Part shown: positions 1-5,098 of the stretch, piece by piece
Position numbering within the stretch: the stretch's first letter is position 1
Layout: each line of letters starts with the position of its first letter
Source of the DNA: Eshraghiella sp964576255
GTDB taxonomy: Bacteria; Bacillota; Clostridia; Lachnospirales; Lachnospiraceae
Length of the DNA stretch: 5,098 bases
NCBI GenBank assembly: GCA_964576255.1
Contig: CAZNUK010000102.1
Coordinates: 1 to 5,098, forward strand
Reading direction: 5' to 3'
Made by a program: the position numbers and the translations under genes
Notes under the pieces: model-generated
What the model saw: only the letters and a program-made list of their open reading frames with translations
Database searches by the model: none
What the model was told of the DNA's origin: nothing

Positions 1-692
1 TTATGATTAGAAGTGAGGTTGTTACAGGTGTTATGAGCTTTGCTGAAATGGAAGCAATGATGTACAAGATTGAGGGCGAGGATTTATACCTTATTGGTAC
101 AAGTGAGCACTCAATGATTGGTAAGTTTATTGACAACCTTCTGGATGAAAAAAATCTTCCATACACAATGACCAGCTACTCTCCTTGCTTCAGAAAAGAA
201 AAAGGAGCTCATGGAATTGAAGAACGTGGTGTATACAGAATTCATCAGTTTGAAAAACAGGAAATGATTGTTGTATGTAAGCCTGAAGATAGCATAATGT
301 GGTTTGACAAGTTATGGCAGAATACCGTTGATTTGTTCCGTTCACTGGATATTCCGGTTCGTACCTTGGAATGCTGTTCCGGAGATTTGGCAGATCTTAA
401 GGTTAAGTCAATTGACGTTGAGGCATGGTCACCTAGACAGAAAAAATACTTTGAGGTAGGAAGCTGCTCTAACCTTGGCGATGCTCAGGCGAGAAGATTA
501 AAGATTCGTGTTAACGGAGAAAATGGCAAATATTTTGCTCATACTCTTAACAATACAGTAGTTGCACCACCTAGAATGCTTATTGCATTTTTGGAGAATA
601 ATCTTAATGCAGATGGTTCAGTTAATATTCCTGTAGCATTACAGCCATATATGGGTGGAATGACCAAAATTGAAAAAAAGGAAAATAAATAA
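1..692 (+). CDS. serS: Seryl-tRNA synthetase, C-terminal part (5' end cut by window edge)
   Basis: SerRS is a cytoplasmic class II synthetase that charges tRNA-Ser with serine using ATP, and can also serylate tRNA-Sec. The 229 visible residues are the catalytic core without the N-terminal coiled-coil arm. The frame is open to the window start, so the ATG at 3 is an internal methionine. Visible landmarks, numbered from that Met, are the TxE element in GTSEHSMIG (32-40), class II motif 2 with CFRKEKG and RIHQFEKQEM (62-88), the EVGSCSNLGDAQARR block (151-165) and motif 3 with the conserved Arg in APPRMLIAFLEN (188-199). The usual bacterial versions read more like TAEVPL, EVSSCSN.DFQARR and GSGLA.GR, so this is a divergent subtype, which I recall from Lachnospiraceae. 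The TAA stop shares one base with the next ATG. No terminator follows, so the downstream gene is probably co-transcribed. Confidence 0.95.
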   Translation, partial: MIRSEVVTGVMSFAEMEAMMYKIEGEDLYLIGTSEHSMIGKFIDNLLDEKNLPYTMTSYSPCFRKEKGAHGIEERGVYRIHQFEKQEMIVVCKPEDSIMWFDKLWQNTVDLFRSLDIPVRTLECCSGDLADLKVKSIDVEAWSPRQKKYFEVGSCSNLGDAQARRLKIRVNGENGKYFAHTLNNTVVAPPRMLIAFLENNLNADGSVNIPVALQPYMGGMTKIEKKENK

Positions 693-1633
693 TGCACTTA
701 TATGCAAGAACAATCGGACTTAGTGAAATTTCTACCAAGTCTGCTATGGATATTCTTTTAAACAAAATAGTTGAAAGTGCTATCCAAAACAACTGCGTCA
801 TATATGACATCAACAACCCTCCCCAGGGAGAAATGTATGAGGCGCAGATTAATCACAGTATGCTAAAAAAACAGACGGGTTTTACCTTTGAGGATATGGG
901 AGGATTGTGCATTCGCGGAATGTATAATCCTAAGGAGAGAGTTTTTGACCAATCCTTTTATTTTCCATATATAAAGGGGACCAATCCCAGATTTAACAAG
1001 CAGCTTATTATTGAGCGACAGTCTGATAAAGAGGCTTATATGGTTCACTGCAATGAGCCAAGAAGAGAGGTTGCCCCTATTTTTTTTCTGAAAAACATAG
1101 TGGATTATCTTAGCTATGCCATAGGAGAATCAGTAGTTACGGACAGGTTTGTGCACCTTAGTGCTTTGTCAACAGGGGGGAAAATAATTTTTCCAATTCG
1201 TCAGACAAAAGCTCAGATTGAAAAATGCAATGCGGACACCAACAGAAGAAATAAGTTGGTGGATATGGCACTTCAAGGGGATGCCCAGGCAATAGATGAC
1301 TTAACACTTTGTGATTATGATTTGCTTTCTAATTTGTGTGAAAGAATTAAAAAAGAAGATGTATATTCAATTGTTAATTCTTCTTTTATCCCTTCCGGTC
1401 TGGAATGTGACTGCTATTCTGTAGTGGGCAATATTCTGGAAATTTACAGTCTCAGAAATGAAGTTACCGGTGAAGTGGTTTACAATATGTTGTTGGAATG
1501 TAATGACAACATAATAAGCGTAGGAATTAATAAAAAAGATTTATACGGAATGCCACAGGCAGGATGTCGATTTGTTGGAAAAATATGGCTTCAGGGCTAT
1601 ATTGATTTTAAAGAATTGGACAGTGAGCATTGA
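692..1633 (+). CDS. DUF3881-like protein of unknown function, coupled to serS
   Basis: A complete 313-aa protein resembling the DUF3881 family, which I recall as widespread in Lachnospiraceae. The match is from memory of conserved blocks: the opening MHLYARTIGLS, YFPYIKG (90-96), IERQSDKEAY (107-116), LECDCYSVVGNILE (237-250), LLECND (267-272), INKKDLYG (279-286) and RFVGKIWLQG (293-302). No signal peptide, membrane segment, nucleotide-binding loop or catalytic motif is apparent, so it is probably soluble and cytoplasmic. Its biochemical function is unknown. The start is supported by AAAGGA at 677-682, nine bases upstream, and by the TAATG overlap with serS, typical of translational coupling. 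The coupling suggests expression with SerRS but does not show a role in tRNA charging. The TGA stop lies inside the -35 box of the following tRNA promoter. Confidence 0.85.
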   Translation: MHLYARTIGLSEISTKSAMDILLNKIVESAIQNNCVIYDINNPPQGEMYEAQINHSMLKKQTGFTFEDMGGLCIRGMYNPKERVFDQSFYFPYIKGTNPRFNKQLIIERQSDKEAYMVHCNEPRREVAPIFFLKNIVDYLSYAIGESVVTDRFVHLSALSTGGKIIFPIRQTKAQIEKCNADTNRRNKLVDMALQGDAQAIDDLTLCDYDLLSNLCERIKKEDVYSIVNSSFIPSGLECDCYSVVGNILEIYSLRNEVTGEVVYNMLLECNDNIISVGINKKDLYGMPQAGCRFVGKIWLQGYIDFKELDSEH

Positions 1634-1658
1634 CGTTAAATTTATAACATGTTAGAAT
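1630..1658 (+). promoter_or_regulatory. Sigma-A-type promoter for tRNA-Arg
   Basis: TTGACG at 1630-1635 and TAGAAT at 1653-1658 are separated by exactly 17 bases, each one mismatch from the consensus TTGACA and TATAAT. The start site would be near 1665, leaving a leader of about 17 bases before the tRNA. The -35 box includes the TGA stop (1631-1633) of the upstream gene. This allows the tRNA to be transcribed independently of serS. Confidence 0.8.
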
Positions 1659-1681
1659 AACCATTGGTTTTTCAAATATTA

Positions 1682-1758
1682 GTCTCTGTAGCTCAGTAGG
1701 ATAGAGCGTTCGCCTCCTAAGCGAAAGGCCGCTGGTTCGACTCCAGTCAGGGACGCCA
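1682..1758 (+). tRNA. tRNA-Arg, anticodon CCT (reads AGG), CCA encoded
   Basis: A complete cloverleaf can be folded by hand. The acceptor stem GTCTCTG/CAGGGAC (1682-1688 with 1748-1754) has one G-U pair. The D stem is GCTC/GAGC. The anticodon stem is TTCGC/GCGAA around the loop CTCCTAA, with anticodon CCT at 1716-1718. The variable loop is AGGCC and the T stem GCTGG/CCAGT closes the loop TTCGACT. The discriminator is G1755 and CCA is encoded at 1756-1758. G46, the target of TrmB, is G1728. A CCT tRNA reads AGG only, so it is an accessory arginine isoacceptor. It is flanked by its own promoter and terminator and is a single-gene unit. Confidence 0.97.
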
Positions 1759-1767
1759 GGACATTCT

Positions 1768-1802
1768 GCCGGAAATCTGTTATGGATTTTCGGCTTTGTT
1801 TT
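1768..1802 (+). terminator. Intrinsic terminator after tRNA-Arg
   Basis: GCCGGAAATC (1768-1777) pairs with GATTTTCGGC (1785-1794) over 10 bp, with a single G-U pair and a 7-base loop, followed directly by TTTGTTTT (1795-1802). It lies 9 bases after the encoded CCA and 26 bases before the exonuclease start codon. It should end most tRNA-Arg transcripts, with any read-through feeding the exonuclease gene. Confidence 0.82.
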
Positions 1803-1828
1803 AAATATATTGCGAATGAAGGCAAACT

Positions 1829-2797
1829 ATGAACTATATTATTTTCGATTTGGAATGGAATCAAAGTCCCAATGGGAAAGAACAAGTTAATAAAGAGTTA
1901 CCTTTTGAGATTATTGAAATCGGAGCCATTAAATTAAATTCACAATTTAAAGAGCTTGGCAGATTTCATGAGATTGTTGCACCCAAAATTTACAAAGAAC
2001 TTCATTGGGCCACCAAAGATTTGATTATGCTTACAATGGAAGAACTTAAAAAAGGCAGAAGCTTTGAAGAGGTTGGCAAGGAGTTTTTAGAGTGGTGCAG
2101 CGCCGAAGGCGAATTTATGTTTTGTACGTGGGGCAATATGGATTTAGTTGAGCTTCAGAGAAATTGCAGATTCTATAAACTTGACTATGAATTTACAAGA
2201 CCATTTATTTTCTATGATGTGCAAAAGCTTTACAGCAAATGTTTTTTGGATGGTAAAAAAGCAGTATCCCTTGAGACCGCAGTGAATGAACAACAGCTGG
2301 AAAAGACAATTCCTTTTCATTCAGCCTTTGCGGATGCATGGTATACCTCTATGGTGTTTAAAACATTGGATTTTGACAAAGTTAAGGTATTTACTTCTAT
2401 AGACACTTTTGTGATTCCGACCTCGCCTAAGGAGGAGTATACGATTAATTATGGTGAGTATACCAAATACATCTCAAGAGGTTTTTCCGATACGGATGAG
2501 ACTATGCAGTACGGCAGACTTCTGACCAGTATATGCCCGATATGTAACAGACCTATTCGCAAGAAAATCAGATGGTTTTCCACCAGCCATAAAAAATATT
2601 ATTCACTGTCATATTGTAATGAGCATGGCTATATAAAAGGCAAGATAAGAATCCGTAAAACAGACGACGGTCAATATTTTGGAATTAAAATAATGAAGCC
2701 TGCAACAGAAGAAGCAATTGCCACAATCAAACAAAAACAATTATTGGAACGTCAGAAAAGGCGTAACCGTAGAATAAGAGAAAGAAACCTTCGCTGA
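1829..2797 (+). CDS. DEDDh 3'-5' exonuclease with C-terminal putative zinc-binding segment
   Basis: A 322-aa protein whose N-terminal part (about 1-180) is an RNase T/DnaQ-fold exonuclease. All five DEDDh residues are visible: D7 and E9 in FDLEWNQ (Exo I), D105 in TWGNMDL (Exo II), and H164 and D169 in FHSAFADA (Exo III). Enzymes of this family remove nucleotides from 3' ends using two metal ions. The fold resembles KapD/ERI-1-like members, but the substrate (RNA or DNA) cannot be told from the sequence. Residues 236-266 hold CPIC, then after 23 residues CNEH, a plausible zinc-binding site. The last 20 or so residues are rich in Arg and Lys and may bind nucleic acid. GAAGG at 1818-1822, six bases before the ATG, supports the start. 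No convincing dedicated promoter is visible in the short gap after the tRNA-Arg terminator. The TGA stop lies in the loop of the shared terminator. Confidence 0.9.
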   Translation: MNYIIFDLEWNQSPNGKEQVNKELPFEIIEIGAIKLNSQFKELGRFHEIVAPKIYKELHWATKDLIMLTMEELKKGRSFEEVGKEFLEWCSAEGEFMFCTWGNMDLVELQRNCRFYKLDYEFTRPFIFYDVQKLYSKCFLDGKKAVSLETAVNEQQLEKTIPFHSAFADAWYTSMVFKTLDFDKVKVFTSIDTFVIPTSPKEEYTINYGEYTKYISRGFSDTDETMQYGRLLTSICPICNRPIRKKIRWFSTSHKKYYSLSYCNEHGYIKGKIRIRKTDDGQYFGIKIMKPATEEAIATIKQKQLLERQKRRNRRIRERNLR

Positions 2798-2816
2798 TTA
2801 AAAGCGAAGGTTTCTT
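2782..2816. terminator. Bidirectional intrinsic terminator overlapping both gene ends
   Basis: AAGAAACCTTCGC (2782-2794) and GCGAAGGTTTCTT (2804-2816) form a perfect 13-bp stem around the 9-base loop TGATTAAAA (2795-2803). The loop holds the TGA stop of the exonuclease (2795-2797) and, abutting it, the minus-strand TAA stop of the carboxypeptidase (2798-2800). The minus-strand transcript has the better T-rich tail after the hairpin. On the plus strand the T-run is short and lies mostly within the stem. A role in both directions is inferred from symmetry and the convergent layout. Confidence 0.85.
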
Positions 2817-4132
2817 GATATATAGTTTTTGTAACGCCATTTTCTTTTGTTTACAATTATAACAATGGTAATAATTATTCCAATAAGAACAATTCCGCCT
2901 ACAATATACCATATATTAATATAGAAATACTCTGCACGGTTAATTACTCCTGTGTCGTCATATACATTGCCTGTGTTATGGGAGTTTTTAATAAATACGG
3001 TGGCATTACCTACATTGGTATTTTCATAGAAAAAACTCAGACAGGCAAATCCACCCTCCTCGCCAACATATCCCGGGCTGTCCGAATAAGTTGCAATAGT
3101 GGTTAAACCATCCTTTTGAACCTTATTAGGAACCAGAAGGTAGGCATTTTCTTTGAAGCCTAACGAAACACTGTCTTTGGAGGAAAGCTCCAAGGTCAGA
3201 TTAAGTAAATCTATATCTGCATTGGAGATTTCAGAATCAAATTCATCTATGTATATCTTTTTGTAATTATTGAGATAGTAATCAAATAAAGCCTTGCTGT
3301 CATTATATCTTGTGGCTGACCCACTATTAAAAACTACACATACCAGACGCAGGCCATCTTTTTCTGCAAAGGAAACCAGACAATTTCCGGCAGCATCGGT
3401 ATATCCCGTTTTACCACCACAGGCATATTCATAGGCATAATCACCACCTTCAAGCATCTCAAATCGTGGTGTATAATAACGTGTAAAGCTGCTTTTGTTA
3501 GTAGGCGGAATAATATACATATCCCCATAACCGGCAACCTTCATGAGCTCTTTATTATTAAAACAAGCACTGGCAATTAAAGCCATATCGTAAGGGGTGG
3601 TGTAATGAAACTGGTCCGTAAGTCCGCTTGCATTGGTAAAATGAGTATTGTATGCCCCAAGTGATTCTGCTTTGGAATTCATAAGGGTGGAAAAGCTACT
3701 TACATTACCGGAAACATGCTCCGCCAGTCCGTAGGCAACTTCATTGGCGGAACGTAACAGCAGACAATATAAGGATTGTTCCACGGTAAGCTCCTCGCCT
3801 TCGGAAATTGAGGCATTGGCATCACCATATTCGATACTGTTAACCGCATTTGCGGAGTAAGTAACAACGTCCTGAAGTCCGCAGTTTTCCAGAACCAAAA
3901 GAGCAGTCAAAAGCTTGGTGGTACTGGCCGGGTAGGATTTTAAGTCGGGATTTCTGGCAAAAAGCACTTCCCTGCTGTCCGCATCCATTACAACTATGTT
4001 GTTGGATTCTATTACAGGAAATTCAGGAAGACCAAGGGTGTTTTCCTCAGCTGCGGACACTTTAACGCTGCCCAAAAACCCGGTAAGGATACAGCTAATT
4101 ATAAAAATTGAAAAAATTCTATTTATTTTCAT
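2798..4132 (-). CDS. D-alanyl-D-alanine carboxypeptidase (low-molecular-weight PBP, peptidase S11, DacF-like)
   Basis: A 444-aa exported serine peptidase that should trim the terminal D-Ala from peptidoglycan pentapeptides at the outer membrane face, limiting cross-linking. A signal peptide spans about residues 1-27, with cleavage likely after VSA. The three penicillin-binding motifs are present and correctly ordered: SxxK as S70-T-T-K73 (nucleophile S70), SxN as S128-A-N130, and KTG at 241-243. The segment from about 285 to 395 corresponds to the C-terminal beta domain of such PBPs. A strongly hydrophobic segment at about 404-427, followed by NKRKWRYK, is a transmembrane anchor in place of the amphipathic helix of PBP5. 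AAAGGAA (complement of 4139-4145), six bases upstream, supports the start. The gene is divergent from trmB and convergent with the exonuclease, so it is probably a single-gene unit. The final RNLRF is encoded by the terminator stem. DacF, DacB or another S11 paralogue cannot be separated here, so no symbol is given. Confidence 0.93.
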   Translation of the reverse strand: MKINRIFSIFIISCILTGFLGSVKVSAAEENTLGLPEFPVIESNNIVVMDADSREVLFARNPDLKSYPASTTKLLTALLVLENCGLQDVVTYSANAVNSIEYGDANASISEGEELTVEQSLYCLLLRSANEVAYGLAEHVSGNVSSFSTLMNSKAESLGAYNTHFTNASGLTDQFHYTTPYDMALIASACFNNKELMKVAGYGDMYIIPPTNKSSFTRYYTPRFEMLEGGDYAYEYACGGKTGYTDAAGNCLVSFAEKDGLRLVCVVFNSGSATRYNDSKALFDYYLNNYKKIYIDEFDSEISNADIDLLNLTLELSSKDSVSLGFKENAYLLVPNKVQKDGLTTIATYSDSPGYVGEEGGFACLSFFYENTNVGNATVFIKNSHNTGNVYDDTGVINRAEYFYINIWYIVGGIVLIGIIITIVIIVNKRKWRYKNYISRNLRF

Positions 4133-4158
4133 GTAAAATTCCTTTATTATATTTAAGA

Positions 4159-4180
4159 TAAGAATATTATAATACGGAAA
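4159..4180. promoter_or_regulatory. Overlapping divergent -10 elements in the carboxypeptidase/trmB gap
   Basis: The perfect 8-bp palindrome ATTATAAT at 4166-4173 contains TATAAT on the plus strand (4168-4173) and on the minus strand (complement of 4166-4171). Start sites would fall near 4180 for trmB and near 4159 for the carboxypeptidase, each about 27 bases before its ATG. I see no good -35 match on either side; the best are TTTATT-like. The sharing of one -10 region by both genes is an inference from the consensus match and the 74-bp divergent spacing. Confidence 0.5.
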
Positions 4181-4206
4181 ATGAATAAAATAAAGAGAGG
4201 AATAAA

Positions 4207-4842
4207 ATGAGATTACGAAACGTTAAAGGTGCCAGAGAGGCAATGATTGAAAGTGAATATACTGTAAATAATCCGGAGGAGTTAAAGGGACGCTGGAGAG
4301 AGCATTTTGGAAACAGCAACCCAATTCACTTGGAAATAGGTACCGGCAAGGGGCGTTTCTTAACAACACTTGCTACCAATAATCCTGACATCAATTACAT
4401 AGGAATAGAAAAATACTCCAGCGTGTTAATCAGGGCTTTGGAAAAGCAGGAGGAATTAAAGCTTCCTAATCTTATTTTTATCAGAATGGATGCAGAGAAT
4501 GTTACAGACATATTTGATAAAGAAGAAGTTGACTTAATTTATCTTAATTTTTCAGACCCGTGGCCTAAGGACCGACACGCTAAGAGAAGACTTACCTCCA
4601 GACAGTTTTTGGGAAGATACAATGACTTTCTTAAAAAAGACGGTACAGTTGAATTTAAAACAGACAACAGGGATTTGTTTGATTTTTCAGTTGAAGAGAC
4701 TAAGGAAGCAGGCTGGAATATGAAGGCAATTACCTACGACCTTCATAACAGTGATATGAATGAGGGAAATATTATGACAGAGTATGAAATCAGATTTTCC
4801 TCAGAGGGTGTTCCAATTAATAAAATGATTATAGAGAGGTAG
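4207..4842 (+). CDS. trmB: tRNA (guanine-N7-)-methyltransferase TrmB
   Basis: TrmB transfers methyl from S-adenosylmethionine to N7 of G46 in the tRNA variable loop, in the cytoplasm. The 211 aa are close to the roughly 213 aa of the Bacillus enzyme, so the gene is complete. The Rossmann-type SAM site is seen as LEIGTGKGRF (42-51), with the acidic residue E68 in GIEKYS and D95 in RMDAENV. The family hallmark NFSDPWPKDRHAKRRL (114-129) contains the catalytic-region D117. FKTDN (150-154) and the C-terminal TEYE (191-194) complete the signature. GAGAGG at 4195-4200 with a six-base spacer fixes the start. It is divergent from the carboxypeptidase gene. Both tRNAs in this window have G46 (G1728 and G5085) and are plausible substrates. 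No terminator follows; a possible small gene starts three bases later. Confidence 0.95.
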   Translation: MRLRNVKGAREAMIESEYTVNNPEELKGRWREHFGNSNPIHLEIGTGKGRFLTTLATNNPDINYIGIEKYSSVLIRALEKQEELKLPNLIFIRMDAENVTDIFDKEEVDLIYLNFSDPWPKDRHAKRRLTSRQFLGRYNDFLKKDGTVEFKTDNRDLFDFSVEETKEAGWNMKAITYDLHNSDMNEGNIMTEYEIRFSSEGVPINKMIIER

Positions 4843-4845
4843 TCA

Positions 4846-4968
4846 ATGAAAAAGTCCTTATTCAAACGTGGCAGAGGAGGGGGCTCACTAACGAAGAGGC
4901 TTAACTGTGAAATTGTTAAACTAAAGAGGGCTTTTTGTGCACTTAAAGGAATTTTTGAAAAAAATTAA
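4846..4968 (+). CDS. Possible 40-aa basic small protein directly after trmB
   Basis: An ATG at 4846 opens a 40-codon frame ending in TAA (4966-4968). In its favour: GAGAGG at 4834-4839 with a six-base spacer, the same motif and spacing as the trmB ribosome-binding site; only three bases after the trmB stop; and an end eight bases before the next promoter, so it fills the gap almost exactly. The predicted peptide starts MKKSLFKRGRGGGS, has 12 Lys/Arg against 2 Glu, and ends in a stretch (about 21-39) that can form an amphipathic helix with I23, L26, F30, L33 and F37 on one face. It has two cysteines, C21 and C31. I recognise no family. Against it: the frame is short, uses codons such as CTA, ACG and GGG that look less common in the neighbours, and GAGAGG overlaps trmB coding sequence by chance constraints. 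It could be only a 3' untranslated region. Confidence 0.35.
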   Translation: MKKSLFKRGRGGGSLTKRLNCEIVKLKRAFCALKGIFEKN

Positions 4969-4976
4969 AAAAAGTG

Positions 4977-5005
4977 TTGACAATAATTTTTCTGTCTGAT
5001 ATATT
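4977..5005 (+). promoter_or_regulatory. Strong sigma-A-type promoter for tRNA-Lys
   Basis: TTGACA (4977-4982) is a perfect -35 box and TATATT (5000-5005) a near-perfect -10 box, with the ideal 17-base spacer. The start site would be near 5012, giving a leader of about 28 bases before the tRNA. The leader holds a small GTGC/GCAC stem (5013-5016 with 5022-5025) of doubtful meaning. The promoter probably serves tRNA-Lys and any tRNAs beyond the window. Confidence 0.85.
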
Positions 5006-5039
5006 ATCTATTGTGCTTAGTGCACCGAATATATTGGAC

Positions 5040-5098
5040 GCGTCTTTAGCTCAGTTGGTAGAGCACCTGACTCTTAATCAGGGTGTCCAGGGTTCGAA
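5040..5098 (+). tRNA. tRNA-Lys, anticodon CTT (reads AAG), 3' end beyond the window
   Basis: The 5' acceptor strand GCGTCTT (5040-5046), D arm GCTC...GAGC (5049-5064), anticodon stem CCTGA/TCAGG around the loop CTCTTAA, and variable loop GTGTC are all visible. The anticodon CTT is at 5073-5075. The 5' half of the T stem (CAGGG) and the T loop start TTCGAA, where the window ends, so the 3' acceptor strand and CCA are not seen. G46, the TrmB target, is G5085. It is likely the first gene of a tRNA unit driven by the promoter at 4977-5005. Confidence 0.93.

Noticed and set aside
622..816. Minus-strand open frame of 64 codons
   Set aside because: It lies opposite the serS end and the DUF3881-like start, has no recognisable domain, and is best explained as a shadow of the plus-strand genes.
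863..1048. Minus-strand open frame of 61 codons
   Set aside because: It lies fully within the DUF3881-like gene on the other strand and has no support of its own.
1659..1674. AACC-ATT-GGTT mini-hairpin followed by T-run as a serS-unit terminator
   Set aside because: The stem is only 4 bp with a 3-base loop and sits at the expected start site of the tRNA-Arg transcript. It is too weak to call.
1782..1811. Promoter for the exonuclease using TATATT at 1806-1811
   Set aside because: The -35 at the right spacing (TGGATT) is poor and inside the terminator, and the start would fall on the ribosome-binding site, leaving no usable leader.
1679..1885. Minus-strand open frame of 68 codons containing SLTGVEPAAFRLGGERS
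   Set aside because: It is the antisense of tRNA-Arg, a well-known source of spurious protein annotations. It also overlaps the terminator and the exonuclease start.
2727..2912. Minus-strand open frame of 61 codons across the convergent junction
   Set aside because: It overlaps the shared terminator and both true genes in another frame, and it would be translated through the hairpin.
3334..3537. Minus-strand open frame of 67 codons
   Set aside because: It is an alternative frame inside the carboxypeptidase gene, whose frame has all three penicillin-binding motifs.
4091..4102. Possible lipobox (IISC) in the carboxypeptidase signal region
   Set aside because: The hydrophobic stretch continues past the cysteine and a clear VSA cleavage site follows at about residue 27, so ordinary signal peptidase I processing fits better.
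4906..4968. Terminator after trmB (TTAAC/GTTAA pairing and the later A/T-rich ATTTTT/AAAAAT stretch)
   Set aside because: Stems are 5-7 bp of A-T pairs without a GC-rich core or a properly placed T-tract. I see no credible intrinsic terminator here.
4937..5025. GTGCAC repeated at 4937-4942 and 5020-5025, flanking the tRNA-Lys promoter
   Set aside because: The shared unit is only 6-7 bases and self-palindromic, which is expected by chance. An operator is not supported without conservation.

Overview
The window is an ordinary-looking, densely packed, AT-rich chromosomal segment. It most likely comes from a low-GC Gram-positive bacterium of the Clostridia, and Lachnospiraceae is the best guess. 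Reasons: purine-rich Shine-Dalgarno sites (AAAGGA, GAGAGG) before the genes; sigma-A-type promoters; a seryl-tRNA synthetase with the GTSEHSMIG and APPRMLIAFLEN signatures that I associate with this group; a DUF3881-type protein, a family I know mainly from Lachnospiraceae; and a DacF-like D,D-carboxypeptidase with a C-terminal membrane anchor. The taxonomic call rests on recalled family resemblance, not on a search.

Layout. Positions 1-692 hold the 3' part of serS, cut by the window edge. A TAATG stop/start overlap leads into a 313-aa DUF3881-like protein (692-1633). The -35 box of a strong tRNA promoter overlaps that gene's stop codon and drives tRNA-Arg(CCT) (1682-1758), which ends in an intrinsic terminator (1768-1802). 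A DEDDh 3'-5' exonuclease with a C-terminal CxxC...CxxH putative zinc site follows (1829-2797). It meets a minus-strand D-alanyl-D-alanine carboxypeptidase (2798-4132) tail to tail, with zero bases between the two stop codons. Both stops sit in the loop of one perfect 13-bp hairpin that should terminate transcription from both sides. A 74-bp divergent intergenic region carries a palindromic TATAAT-type -10 readable on both strands and separates the carboxypeptidase from trmB (4207-4842). Three bases after trmB is a possible 40-codon gene with its own ribosome-binding site (4846-4968). A near-consensus promoter (4977-5005) then leads to tRNA-Lys(CTT), cut off by the window end (5040-5098).

How it fits together. 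Apart from the cell-wall carboxypeptidase, the recognised genes concern tRNA: charging (serS), two tRNA genes, tRNA G46 methylation (trmB) and an exonuclease of the superfamily that includes the tRNA 3'-trimming enzyme RNase T. Both tRNAs carry the G46 that TrmB modifies. There is no mobile element, CRISPR array, phage gene or obvious transferred island. I see no clear new multi-gene system. The points worth a second look are the possible 40-aa basic peptide after trmB, the shared terminator that gives two unrelated proteins the same RNLR tail, the exonuclease placed directly behind a tRNA gene, and the DUF3881 protein coupled to serS.
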